Part shown: positions 45,746 through 57,328 of the stretch, piece after piece
How positions within the stretch are numbered: position 1 is the stretch's first letter
Layout of the letters: each line of letters opens with the position of its first letter
Source: Pollenia angustigena
Taxonomy: Eukaryota > Arthropoda > Insecta > Diptera > Polleniidae
Assembly: GCA_930367215.1 (NCBI GenBank)
Contig: OV884060.1
Span: 207,393,253-207,457,252, forward strand
Direction of reading: 5' to 3'
Length of the DNA: 64,000 nucleotides
Notes under the pieces: generated by a model
Told to the model about the DNA's origin: nothing
Seen by the model: the letters and a program-made list of their open reading frames with translations, nothing else
Databases searched by the model: none
Made by a program: the position numbers and the translations under genes

Positions 45746-46974
45746 ATGTGTTTTATTTAAATTTACTATTGAAATAGAAAAATGGAAAACCCGTTGGCTT
45801 GGCGGCGAATGACTGAACCGAGTAACAGGATTATGGTTTTAAACATTAACCGTATGCATTCATTTCACACACACACTTTTTCAACAATTTTAATTCAACT
45901 CAATTCAATTTCTTAACCGGTTTATCTGGTGAAGAACCAAATATATATAACTTGATTTTATTTGGAGGAGTACCATTTCAAATTCAGTCGAATAACTGGT
46001 GGAGTAATATTTAACATCCAGAGTAATAACTCGTAGATACCATAATACTTAGGATCGGGTTAAAGTTGTTTTTGGTCTCCTATTGGAAGGTTAAGGCTGA
46101 TCACTGACTTTGGAGGCAAAATACAGAACTTAAAAAAGTTAACCGGAAATATTAGCTTGCGAACAAAAAAAAAACCCCCCCGATTTACTACTTAATTTTA
46201 TCAAAATCCAAAGACACATTATAAAAAACCTTAAAATCGAAATAACAAAAAACATTTGCGTGACTTTATTATTAAAAAACTACTAAAAATTTTTCCTAAA
46301 AAATTAATCCCAAAACAAGAACAATACGAACCACACACGCATTATTATTTTAATAAAATAAGCCTCATAATTGTGTTGTTGTTGCTTTTCTCTTTCTTTT
46401 AAGTTCTCCAGTCTGATTTATGCAAAATGTCAAAATTGTCATTATGATACAAAATGTCACATTTGTTAATGTCATTGTTCATTGTTGCGTTTTCTCGTAT
46501 AGTGTTTTGTTCATTTTGTTGTTATTATTATTTGTGTTCCATTTTTTATACTGCAGTTGTTGAAGTTTGTCTGTTTGTCATGTTTTTTTAGTTATTTCTT
46601 CTTTTCTTTAGTAAGTTTCAAATATTATTTTGATTAAAACTTTTTGGAAGGTGTGCGGGTTTTTGGGTGGTATTGATTTCATTTTTGAAACAAAATGCTT
46701 AAACAAGCCTGTCAAAATGTGAGAATTTTTTAGAATCATGAAGGAAAAAACTTTGAAAAAAGACGTCAGTCAACAGCTAAATAAAAAAATTCGGTAGTTT
46801 TAATTAAATTCATATTTGTGTGTATTATAATTGAGATTGTGATAACGTTGTTAGAATAATTATTAAAGTGATAATCATAACAAAAAACCCTACACTAGGT
46901 CGTTATGAAATAATGCAGCAGAAAGGTAAGACTCCCATGAGCTTAAACATTTGTTTTGGCATAAATCTTTGATA
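45746..46974. other. Unique intergenic DNA
   Basis: No recognised gene. 46910-46974 (GGTAAGACTCCCATGAGCTT and AAACATTTGTTTTGGCAT) recurs inverted right after family B at 62375-62435. Confidence 0.45.
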
Positions 46975-47631
46975 AAACAAGTAAGAAAGTATAGTCGGTC
47001 AAGCCCGACCATATGATACCCTACACCACAGTATTTAAAAACACATCATGCTTCTGTGTTCGTTTAAATATAGATTTATCTATGTTTATAAACTTCAATA
47101 AAAACGGTTTGAAAGTTTGTGAGAGGCAGAAATTGCCCCCTACCTCCCCTTGTGGTCCTATTTTTGAAAAACTGTATGGTTTATGCGTCCATATAGATAT
47201 GGATCTCTCTATGTTTTAAATTTTATTAAAATCGGTTTGAGAGGCAGAAATTGCCCCTATCTCCTCTCGTGGTCCTATTTTTTAAAAAATGCATACCGTT
47301 TGTGTCCATAAAGATATGGTTCTATCTATGTTTTAAATTTCATTGAAATCGGTTTGATAGTTTCTGAGAGGAAGAAATTTCCCACTATCTTCCCTCGTGG
47401 TCCTACGATTCGGCTTGGTCCTTGTGCCAACAAGAACCTACGTCCTAAATGTTATCAAGTTATCTCTAAAATTGCGACCTGTGCTTTGCGCACAAGGTTA
47501 CATGGACAGCCAGTCGGACGGACATCGCTAGTTCGACTCAGAAAGTGATTCTGAGTTGATCGAAATTTTAAGGTGTTACACACATCAGCACAACTCATAA
47601 TACTCTCTCCACTTTTGCGGTTTGGGTATAA
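46975..47631 (+). repeat. Hairpin-ended repeat, family B, copy 3
   Basis: Starts AAAACAAGTAAGAAAGTATA with hairpin GTCGGTCAAGCCCGAC. Tandem ~118-bp units follow. Ends near ACTCTCTCCACTTTTGCGG and TTTGGGTATAA. Complete at both ends. Confidence 0.85.
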
Positions 47632-47715
47632 TTAGCTGAGTTAAGTCTTTAATGTAAATGGTCTTGCGAAACAGCAAATGTATAATACCGTAGTAGAACT
47701 TATTTTTGGATTTAA

Positions 47716-48399
47716 CACAGAAAAAAATATCTGAAAAAAATTTTAAACAACACAATTGTTAAAAATAAATTTAAGGTCAACAAACTTTTTATTTGATTCA
47801 ATAAAAGAATTTATCAAAATTACAATTTGCAAAATAGGACTGAATAAAACATATTTGATAATTAAATATTTCTTCGTATTCAATAAAAAAATATTTGAAT
47901 CAAAGTAAAGACAGTACTTTTACAACTCTTATCCATTTTTTGGCTTGAGACATGAGTGCTTGTAATTCTCATTCGCTTTACAGTTTAATTTGTATAATTT
48001 CTTTAGTTTCTTCCAAAGTATTTGGAAAAGGTTACCTGATGAACGGCCGAAACAATCAGCGAAATGCGCCGCATACCTTCAACAAATTTAAGTGTATTTA
48101 TCAAAAAAAAAAAAAAAAAAAATTGGGAATTTAGCACATCATAATAAATAAATAAATAAGTAAAGATTTCCAAAAATGTATTTTAACAAATACGTAAACA
48201 TTTTGTTGAAACAATTATTTTCGGCAACAACTTTTTTTTTATTGACTCAATACACTTGGTAGTTGACAAAAAAATCAAAACCAATACCTACAAACTTTTT
48301 TATCAACATCGCATAAATCGTCATCGCAGAAAATTCAAAATTTTTTTTAATCAAATATGCGATTTTCTTATTCAAATATAAAAATTATATTTTTCTGTG
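47716..48399. mobile_element. CACAGAAAAA-ended TIR element, second subfamily
   Basis: CACAGAAAAAAATAT at the left and ATATTTTTCTGTG at the right, flanked by AA on both sides. Interior has an 18-base A run near 48105 and a non-AT-rich patch at 47950-48080. Non-coding. Confidence 0.6.
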
Positions 48400-48892
48400 A
48401 ACAAAAGAGTTACCAAAATGCCGTTAAAAACACAGCTGAGCTACTTTGTTTTCTGACATATAGCAAATATGTCAAGAGTTCCTTATGTTATTTGACGTAT
48501 CGACCAATTCTTTATTCTAAAGCCAAAGCAAACCGGTTAGAACTTTACAAGTCGCTCTCGTTTCGCTGTAACGTGATATAAATTCGCCTGGATATTTCCA
48601 AATTACACACAATTAGCTTTGGATTTTAACTCTTCCTTAAAATAAATAATTTTTAACTTAAGATTTTCGAAATGATCAAATTTAAAGTTTTTAGGCTTAA
48701 AAAAAATTTCGGATCCATTACTTTGGAAAAAAGTTATTTTCATAAATTATCGGTCATAGAATGTTGATCGTAATCGTAAACATAAAATTGCGTATGGGAA
48801 TTATAGAAGTAACTTTCGGTAGATTTAAGTCAGTAAAAGTGTTTTTCGGGAATAAGCGCTATTCAGTTGCTTTAGATAATTATTGAATATAT

Positions 48893-49128
48893 GTGACGCG
48901 AAAAAAAAGAAAGGGACCTAAGGGTTTTGTCATTTTAAAGATTTAAATACGTGTATCTTTGGTGTACCATCACTGAGCGTGTTAATATAGGTCTAATTTG
49001 AAAGCGACACATCAAAGCCTTGTTGGTCAACCTTGAAAACGCGGTAGGTCGTCCCTACCTCTTGTTTTGTGTAGTTGGTTTTTAAAATTCCCTTTACCTT
49101 ACTGGTCCCTTTCTCTTTGCGCTGTCAC
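48893..49128 (+). mobile_element. GTGAC-ended MITE, copy 2
   Basis: 236 bp, starting GTGACGCGAAAAAAAAGAAA and ending GCGCTGTCAC, flanked by ATAT (48889-48892 and 49129-49132). The longest of the three copies; it keeps a CATTTTAAAGATTTAAATAC segment also seen in copy 3. Confidence 0.88.
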
Positions 49129-49686
49129 ATATGAACATTTGAACGAAGGCCTTAATTAAGTAAATTATTGATTACTAATACAACAAATTTGATCAAATTA
49201 CATATATATAAAAATGTGATCGACAGTACAAAAATTTCATTTAAGACAAATATAAATATAAATTTAATAAATTTTAAAATTCTTTATAGAATAGTGCCTC
49301 TTTGTATTTTTTTTATACCCTCCACCACAATTAGTTGTGAAGAGCAGTGTTGCCAATTTAGCCATTTAGTGGCTAGATTTAGCAATTTTCACCCTGTTTA
49401 GCCATTATAAAATGAGTTTAGCCATTAGGCAATTTTTTTTTAGCCATTTTTCAACTTGTTTAGCCATAAAATTTTTTTGCCGTTTTTCTTTTAAAAAAAT
49501 AATTTTTATTTTATTACAAAAATTTATAAAAGTAAAATAAACATTTTGAACAACTAAGACGCCTTTAATTTAAATCACAACTTTTACAAATGTTGAAAAT
49601 CGCTATAAACTATGAAGCTGAAACAACTTTCAAAATAAAGGAACAGTATTCCACTATTTAATTTATAAAATCGATGAAAACAAACA

Positions 49687-49869
49687 TTGCTGTTTCTTTC
49701 TGGTTGCAAGTATTTCAATAAAGGGATGCAGGCGGTAACAAATTTTTTTTTAGAAATTTCAGAATTGCCTATAAAGTTGCTCTCACTTCCATGGTCTAAT
49801 GCTGAAGTAGAGAGGGTGTTTAGCCAAGTAAACATCGTTAAAAGTAATTTGAGAAATAGGTTACATTAA
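49687..49869 (+). pseudogene. hAT transposase C-terminal dimerisation region
   Basis: The open frame ends LSLPWSNAEVERVFSQVNIV and KSNLRNRL then a stop at 49867-49869. This is the conserved C-terminal hAT dimerisation motif (SNAxxERxFS...LRNRL). The upstream catalytic RNase H-like region is not present, so only the tail of the gene survives. Confidence 0.85.
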
Positions 49870-49927
49870 GCAACGTTAATTCGATTTTATCAATAAGGTA
49901 AATATTTTTACCATAACAATACAATAT

Positions 49928-50216
49928 TTATACCACCACCACAATAGTGAAGAGGGTACTATGCGTTTGTGCTGATGTCTGTAACACCTTAAAATAGTGG
50001 TCCTTAGCCCACCTTTACGTATACCGATTAACTCATATTCACTTTCTGAGTCGAATTAACGATGTTTGTCCGGCTGGGTGGCTGTCCATGTAAACCTTGT
50101 GCGCATAGTACTGGTCGCAATTTAGAGATTATTTGATAAAATTTGGTACAAAGGTTCTAATGTGGTGTAGGGTATCATAAAGTCGGGTTTAACCGACTAT
50201 ACTTTCGTACTTGTTT
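49928..50216 (-). repeat. Hairpin-ended repeat, family B, short copy 4
   Basis: Both ends are present (ATACCACCACCACAATAGTG and AAGTCGGGTTTAACCGACTA then TTTCGTACTTGTTTT), but the tandem units between them are missing, leaving 289 bp. Lies inside the hAT element. Confidence 0.82.
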
Positions 50217-50381
50217 TTTATTGTAGATTTGGACTCAAAAGGTTGGGTAAATGTTGTCGTGATTATGATTTACCTTCAAATTATTTAAAACTTATGATTA
50301 TTTGAAACTAATGAGTGAGTGATTCCTATGAGATGAACAATAACGACATCGAATTTTTCGATGATTTAATTTTTTAATATT

Positions 50382-50883
50382 AAGGGAAATCACGATGGGT
50401 AGTGCAAAGTGTGCAAGTGATGCAAATGCGTGCAAAAATACACACATTTGCACAACACAACAACAAAATGTACGTATTTGCAATTTGCTCTTTTTTACTT
50501 CGTTTGCACTAAAAAACCATGAGCAAAGTTAGTAGTGCATATTTGCTCAGTTGTAAACAAATGTAAGCAATAACATTTGACATATTAAATGCCATGTTGA
50601 TTTTAAGAAAACTTATAACTTGAACATTTTCGCAGATTGTAAAATAAAATAGAGAATTAAATTTAAATTAATTAAATTAATTATTTTAATTTGCTTGTGT
50701 ATAATTGTAAACAAATGCAGATTTTTTACAGTGCTGCCAGAAGTTTTTAGTGTTGCCAGAATACATTTTTAGAAAAATAGCATATTTGCACAAAAATAAA
50801 AGTGGTATGCTCACGATCAATCATAATATGCACTGCAAATTTACACATTGCAAATTTGCACAATGACCATCGTGATTACCCTT
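50382..50883. mobile_element. ~500-bp MITE nested in hAT
   Basis: Left AAGGGAAATCACGATGG, right CCATCGTGATTACCCTT, flanked by ATT on both sides. The interior has many TGCAAATTTGCAC-type motifs near both ends. Non-coding. Confidence 0.75.
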
Positions 50884-52205
50884 ATTAATTTGTTTTAATA
50901 TTAATTTACGTTTATTCTTATTTAACAAATTGATGTTAACTCACAATTTCATCGTAAACAACTTTAAATTAATTATTTCTGTTTTGTTATTGAATTTTTA
51001 TGTGTTTTTATTTAAAAAAGCTTTTAGCCATTTTTTTAACCCATTTTTAGCCATTTTGTACGTAGATTTAGCCATTTTTGGTCACCAAGTTTTGGCAACA
51101 CTGGTGAAGAGGGTATATTAAGTTTGTCATTCCATGTGAAACTTTTTTATTATTCATCTCAGACCCCATAAAGTAAATATATTCTGGGTCCTTGAGTAAT
51201 TCTAAGTCGATTTAGCCATGTCCGTCTGTCTGTCCGTCTGTCCGTTGAAAACACGCTCACTTTCGAACAACTCAAAAGAACTAAACAAACTGGGTGTCAA
51301 TATGCTTGTAGTTATCCTAAGCAGTTTGGAATTGAAATTCAGCAAAATCCGTTTAGTAGGATCAGAGCTATGAATCAAAATGTGGAACCACCACCTAAAA
51401 AAAATTGATAATTTTGTTACAAAAACTTCATAAATGGTAAAATAATGCACAGAATGACATACGATTTTGCAAGAATTCGTCTTATTCAACTGGAAATCAC
51501 GCTGTAAAATTTCGTGAAGATCGGTCTATAATTTACCCTAGGCCCCATATAAGCCTTTTTTCCGGAAAACAGTTAAGTAAGCCTAAAACCGTAAACAATA
51601 ACGCTATCATAACAAAATTTGGTACATCAAAGTTTTATAGGACAAGAAATAAAACTATGTAGTTTCGTGAAGATCGGTCCATAATTTACCCTAGGCCCCA
51701 TATAAACCCTACTCCCGGAAAACAGTTTAGTACGCCTAAAACCGTAAAAAATAATGCTATCATAACAAAATTTGGTTAGTCAAAGTTTTATAGGACTAGG
51801 AAAAAGACTATAAAATTTCGTGAAGATCGGTCCATAATAAACCCTAGGCCCCATAGAAACCCTACTCCCGGAAAACAGCTTAGTACGCCTAAAAACGTAA
51901 AAAATAATGCTATCATAACAAAATTTGGTACATCATCTGCAGGATTTGGGATGATTAGTTCATAGCCTACCATGGCTTTTATATAATTTGTTCTCCTGAA
52001 AATCATTTAAGTTCAGCTTAAACTGATATTCTACTCAAGCTTTTTAAAATTGATTCTGATTGTCGGTCAATAATGCAGATGTCTGTTTTTACAAAGATTA
52101 AAATAATAAATAGACATCAGACAGATATTACTCCTAAAAGATTCGAAGTGTCGGTGGAGGGTATCAAAGATTCGGCACAGCCGAATATAGCACTCTAACT
52201 TGTTT

Positions 52206-53345
52206 TTTTTTTTTTTGGAAATAAAAATTTCATTATGATCACAATGCTACTCCCTTAAAAATTAGATCTATCAAAAAGATTACGGAGTGCACATAAAACA
52301 CGTACATTAGGCTCGTTCACATACCTTTAATAAATGATTACCTTAAAGGAAACTCAGTAAATAATACTGTGTGGCACGTACAACATTTTTGTTCCTATTC
52401 AAACTACTCGGAAGTTTTTTTTTAGTTTTTATGTCATGTCTTTTATTGGTTAATTTGGACGACGTGAAGGGACAAGCAGTAGCATGATGATATTGAAAGT
52501 TAGAACTTAAAATTTCATTAAGTGACTGTCACATAAAGTATATATTTATATATGTTAAAAATGAAATCAATGAAAAATGAATGATTTTTTTACTGATAAT
52601 TTAATTTTATTGTTTATATAAATAAAGGACATTTTTTTCAATTAAAGGTTAAGATTTTGGTTTGGCAAATCATTTTTATTGTATAGTAATGTTTCCAATA
52701 ATTGGTAAATAAGTTTCTCTTAAATACACTTCAACCCCTAAAATGTAAGAACATTTGAAGAAAATGTTCACAAGCCTCCCTCATTGTTTGGAGTTTAGAA
52801 TTAAGATCGTCCCAGTAGCAACAAAACGATTGTATGTTATATGTCCTTTTCTTCGATGAATTATTATGACAATTAAGATAAAAGAAAAATTTCTTGTGGT
52901 CAAAACTCAACTAGTTTTTCTTTGGTAGAGGACCATTAATCAAAAATTCTAATTTTGGCTTTCCCGCAATATTTTGAATTCATTCAATTAATTTGTTACG
53001 CTCAATGAAATTTTCAAAAATAGAAGACATATAAAGAAAATTGCAAGTAATTTTCTTAGTTGGAATTTCAATGAAAATGCAACAAAAAAACTATGATCGA
53101 TAAATATCTGGGGACTTAGCATCTGCTGTTAGATTCTTTGCAATATTGGTGAAAAAATGAAAAAAAAAACGTTAGCGGTACGCTGTGTATGGCGCAAATT
53201 GTCTTGCAAAAGAGCAAATTCAAAATATCGTAGCTTTTTTGTTAACTCCAACAACCAAACTACAGACTCTTTGTAAAATTTCATAAAAAAAAACTTCGAA
53301 ATTTTGCGTTTGCTCTTTCGCGATAGCATTTGAATCGAACCCTAA
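52206..53345. other. AT-rich intergenic DNA
   Basis: No recognised gene or repeat end. Confidence 0.45.
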
Positions 53346-53521
53346 ACGGGAGGGTTCTTTAATAACATGTGAGATGGCTTTATCTCTCCTTCAATAGGGA
53401 GATAAAGCCTTTTATTTTTTTTCATTTGAATGGGAGATAAAGCCATCTTGGTCTTAGCTCACATTAGCAATAATAGAAAATGGTATTATCTCTCATTTCA
53501 GATTCGGAGTCACTAAAGTTA

Positions 53522-53669
53522 GTCCCAATTCACACGTTGCAAGTCTTATTGATCAGCTTGCTACTTTATAACGAGAGTGACGAGAGGAAAAGAAACGTTT
53601 CTCTCTCACTCTCTCTCGCCTATAAGGTTGCTACCTGATCAATAAGACTTGCAACGTGTGAATTGGCAC
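53522..53669. mobile_element. 148-bp MITE, PIF/Harbinger-like, nested in element D
   Basis: Arms CCAATTCACACGTTGCAAGT and its inverse extend about 34 bp inward. TTA flanks both ends (53519-53521 and 53670-53672). Copy 1 of element D reads uninterrupted here (near 17848), confirming the insertion. Confidence 0.88.
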
Positions 53670-53703
53670 TTAAGTATGGAAATCTGGCTTCGCATACTAA
53701 AGT

Positions 53704-54410
53704 CAGAGACCTGCGCCTTGCAGCTCAAGCCGCCGATTATTTTTAACAGCCGCCGCCGCCGAAAATTTATCGTCTTAAGTCGGCTTAAAATCAGCCGCCG
53801 GTCACAGTCATTTAAACGAATATTCCCTACAAGAAATGCATAACCAAAACTAGAAAAAAATTTTGTCCATTATTTTTATTTTTAATAAAAAGAGGGGGCA
53901 AATTATGGCAGTCGTGATCGAATACTTTTTCGATTCGAAAGCAATTTTATTTAAGTCGATACTGAACGTATCGTAATTATTTTTTCAGTGTTATGAACAC
54001 TCAAATAAATGTTTTACAACACTAAAGAAATAATTTCGATCCGTTCAGTATGAACAGAAAGAATTAGAACTAAAATTGCTTTCGATTAAAAAAAGTATTC
54101 GATCACGACTGCCATAATTTGCCCCCAGTTTTTTTTTTAATAAATAAACATGTTAATGAGTAAGATATAGTCCTTGTATACATATTTTCAAAGGTCTTGC
54201 GGTAAAAATTTAAAATCTCATATAGGACTAGATAATAGTCCACAAGCATTAAAATAAGTATATATGCAAATTAATTTTATTATTCAAACTAAAATATGAT
54301 AATTTTTAAATTGGCCTAAGTTTAAGTCGGCTTAAGCCGGAGTTGAGCCGCCGCCGGCAATATTTTTGCAAGCTGCCGACGCCGACAAAACTTGACGGCG
54401 CAGGTCTCTG
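53704..54410. mobile_element. Non-autonomous hAT element nested in element D
   Basis: TIRs CAGAGACCTGCGCC and GGCGCAGGTCTCTG with an 8-bp duplication ACTAAAGT (53696-53703 and 54411-54418). Both subterminal regions are rich in GCCGCCG and AAGTCGGCTTAA motifs. Contains the MITE at 53894-54126. Non-coding. Confidence 0.92.
53894..54126. mobile_element. 233-bp MITE with ~56-bp TIRs, innermost layer
   Basis: GGGGGCAAATTATGGCAGTC at the left and its inverse at the right, continuing as near-perfect arms (GTGATCGAATACTTTTT; GAAAGCAATTTTA). Sits inside the hAT element at 53704-54410. Target duplication not clear. Confidence 0.88.
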
Positions 54411-54733
54411 ACTAAAGTTTTTCTGTGTGGCGGCCTGCGGCCGTGCTTACAGGTTTTTTCCTCCAGTAGGACGCGGCAGGTGGCTTCGCTGAATTAAATT
54501 TTCCTGCGTGCGTCACAAGAATAAAAAAATGTTTTTCAATGATAACTTAGGATTTTTCCTTCTACAGAATGTTAACGCCATGTATAACAATATTCTAGAA
54601 ATATAGAAATTTTAAATATGACCTTACCTCTCAATGAATGGGCAATAAGGCCATTATGGCTTTATCTCCCATTCAATTGAGCAAATAAGCTATCATAATC
54701 TTATCTCACATGGTTTTAAAGCACCCACCCCCT

Positions 54734-55063
54734 AAACTCAGCTTAAAATTTAAACAAATAAATATTTTTAAAATATAAACCAATTTTTTCAGAAAAGTAA
54801 AAAGCCAGTTCCTACAGTTTTTTATAATTTTTTTTTTTTTTAACAATTGAAACTTTCTGAAAAATACTTATTTTTGATTAAAATTACTTTTGTTGAAACT
54901 TCTAAACTTTTAAACAAAAGTACTTTTTTGCATTAAAGTACCAAGAAACTGTTTGAACGAAAAAAACTTCTTTGGATAATAGAGATAATTTCCATAAATT
55001 ATTATTTTAATTTTATTAAATTATTGGCCATTTTTGGACAGGAAGGACTTTGTAACTTTACTA
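54734..55063. repeat. Low-complexity AAGTACTTTTT-type tract, block 1
   Basis: Contains AAACAAAAGTACTTTTTTGC and similar. Same style as 56397-57146, 60018-61155, 61376-61672 and 62690-63200. No gene. Confidence 0.5.
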
Positions 55064-55475
55064 CACTGAAAGAAAAATGCTTCATATATTTAATGAATCA
55101 TTTTCATAAAAAAAATTTTCCTTGGGTAAATGAACATTTTCATTGTTTAAATGGAATTTCATAGTTATAATGAAATATTTTCGTTAAAATCGCATCATTG
55201 GATTTCGTAAATTCGTTAAAAATTTTCATTGGATATATGAAAACTTAAGTTTGGTCAAGTTAAACAAAAATTTTTAATTGGGAACATAAAAAAACAATAT
55301 ACAAACATAACTATGTTCATAAATTAATACAAAATTATAGTTTCCTTAAAAAAATGTTTTATTGTTAATTAAAAAATTTAAGATTTAATAATTTCATACA
55401 TCTAATGTTATATGTATGCCATTAACTTTATGAAATCAAAAAATTTTTTTATAAAAGCAACATATTTCAATAATT

Positions 55476-55859
55476 GAAGCACAGCCGCGAATAACGTTTT
55501 AAGTTACAAAATAATAATTTTTCAGGAGAGCAAAAAAACGTTTTTTGACAGGCAGCATTATTTGTTTTAAAATTCTTTTTTTTCTATTATTTAAAATAAT
55601 GATAATAAAAACTTTTATGCAATAGGCTTTTAAAATATTATTCCGCACTGCAAAACCATTTCGGTTTCATAATTTTGTTAGTAACTTGCAATGTTCTTCC
55701 ACTGGCTGACACTTTGTATGCCATTTTGAAGGCGTTAAGGTGTATAGTTTTGGTTGATTTGATGTTTAAACCGTGTAATAGAGTGAGGTCAACGGTTATC
55801 TGCAAAAAAACAATTTTTGCAAAATGTGGCGTTTACAACGTTATTCGCGGCTGTGCTTC
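55476..55859. mobile_element. 384-bp TIR element inserted in the 55-kb element
   Basis: Perfect 23-bp arms starting GAAGCACAGCCGCGAATAAC, flanked by AATT on both sides (55472-55475 and 55860-55863). Copy 2 of the host element (near 58950) reads CAATAATTGCCTTC with one AATT, the empty site. An open frame crossing 55675-55986 is not considered a gene. Confidence 0.88.
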
Positions 55860-56026
55860 AATTGCCTTCATAAATTTAAATTTTCATTATGACAATAAAA
55901 ATGTCATTATAGTAATGAAACAAAAACTTTCAATCAACGTTGTTATTGTTATTACGGACAATTTAATCTCATATTTACGCTCTTAATTGTGTGAAAAATA
56001 TAGTTTTTTTATCCAAAAACTACAAT

Positions 56027-56150
56027 GCCCCGGTAGACTAGCTCGTAGTTAGTTAGTCTATCAGCACCGAGGTTGCGCGATCGAATCCCGCTCAGAGACA
56101 GAAAAAAATAAAAAATAAAATAAAGTAAAATAAAATAAGAAAAAATAAAA
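56027..56150 (+). mobile_element. tRNA-like SINE head inside the 55-kb element
   Basis: CCCCGGTAGACTAGCTCGTA leads to GCGATCGAATCCCGC (B box with changes), then CAGAGACAG and an A-rich tail of AAAATAAA repeats. The same module occupies the same place in copy 2 (59273). Confidence 0.65.
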
Positions 56151-56396
56151 AAAAATTATTAAAATAAAATCAAATAATTTAAAAAAATAATAAAAAAAAA
56201 AAAATGTTTTTACTTTATTGAAAGTATTCATCCAATGAATAATATTCATAGATCTAATGTAATGTTTCATTAAATCCTTTTAATGAAACAGTTTCATTGG
56301 TCCAACAATGTGCTGCATAGGTTCCTTTTTAATGCAATTTTTCATGGGATTAATGTCAAAATTCATTGGTATTGCGAAGAAAATTCTTTCAGTGTA

Positions 56397-57146
56397 TTTT
56401 TTCCAAAACAAGATCTCCTTGGATTTAAGAACCTCACATTTCTACAAAGAACTGTGAGGTTCTAGGCAAAGATTAAATTCTAGTGGTACCATTTTGGACA
56501 AAACAACTTTTTGATTAAAAATACAGTTTTTAAACGAAGTACTTTTGTGAACAAAATAATATTTGGAAAACTGAAAGATTTTGTATAATAGTACCTTTAA
56601 TCGTTTACTGTAAAATAACTTATTAAAAAAATTACCTTTTTTAGAAGAAAATATCGATAATATGCCTTTCCGATATAAAGAACTAAGTTTTCAGCTTTAC
56701 ACACAATTGCAGATATAGAACAGTGTATTCAAGCAAAGTTTTACAATACGGACAGAGAAAAAGACGTTGTCAGAATTTAAAATTCAAAAACTTAAAGGCC
56801 AGGAATTTCGAAAACCCGAGCTACCTTTTCAAAACCCAGATTTGCTCTACCAGTTGCAAGTATTGATGCTGGTTTTTTTTTGTTGCACAGTGTAATTAAT
56901 ACTGCAAAAAATTTTATTGACAAAATACTCAAACACTTGTTACAGACAATATCACTCTGAAAATGTAGAATAGTACATATAGAACTTTAGACCTTATTAG
57001 CTAAAATAAAAACAAATTTCATAAACAACTACTGGCCCAACAACAAAAATATAGTTTACAAATTTCTTTTTTATTAAAAATGAATTAAAAAAGAGAAAAG
57101 CATCTTTTTTGAGTGGGGAAGTCGATGAAAAAATTAAACGATTTAT
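56397..57146. repeat. Low-complexity AAGTACTTTTT-type tract, block 2
   Basis: AT-rich with CGAAGTACTTTTGTG-like motifs. No gene or repeat end recognised. Confidence 0.45.
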
Positions 57147-57328
57147 GTGTTAGGCAGGGCTGCCAGATTTGACGATTTATCGTCATTTTGACGATTTTTT
57201 GTTCCGAAATTAGCAACGTGCCGATTTGCTGATTTTTGTCTAAAAAGTGACGATTTTTTTCAGCCTCCAAAGTCTGAATAAAACATTACATTTGTTGACA
57301 ATTTCGTTTTTTAATCTTGGAATGTTTA

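Larger units (their letters stand above)
49345..51103 (+). mobile_element. hAT transposon, 1,759 bp, nested in family A
   Basis: TIRs CAGTGTTGCCAA and TTGGCAACACTG, with a perfect 8-bp target duplication GTGAAGAG (49337-49344 and 51104-51111), the hAT hallmark. TTTAGCCATT is repeated about five times at the left end and four times at the right end in the same orientation. It carries a C-terminal transposase remnant and two further insertions (49928-50216 and 50382-50883). Confidence 0.93.
49311..52205 (-). repeat. Hairpin-ended repeat, family A, copy 3, split by hAT
   Basis: Left edge TTTTATACCCTCCACCACAA. The element resumes after the hAT with GTGAAGAGGGTATATTAAGT. It contains the GTCCGTCTGTCTGTCCGTCTG-type microsatellite near 51220, about three ~155-bp tandem units, and the terminal hairpin near 52170-52185. 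Removing the hAT (49345-51103) and one 8-bp duplicate restores the order of copies 1 and 2. Confidence 0.9.
53346..54733 (-). mobile_element. MITE-like element D, copy 2, with nested insertions
   Basis: Left end GGGAGGGTTCTTTAATAACA and CATGTGAGATGGCTTTATC; right end (reverse complement) GGGGGTGGGTGCTTTAAAAC and CATGTGAGATAAG. It is the inverse of 17590-17967: GGCCTGCGGCCGTGC and GGACGCGGCAGGTGGC are shared. Two elements interrupt it at 53522-53669 and 53704-54410. Confidence 0.8.
55064..56394 (+). mobile_element. CACTGAAAG-ended TIR element with internal tRNA-like module, copy 1
   Basis: CACTGAAAGAAAAATGCTTCAT at the left, GAAAATTCTTTCAGTG at the right, TA on both sides. Contains a 384-bp insertion (55476-55859) absent from copy 2 and a tRNA-like SINE head at about 56027. 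Numerous AATGAAA/TTTCATT motifs in subterminal regions. No transposase. Confidence 0.85.
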
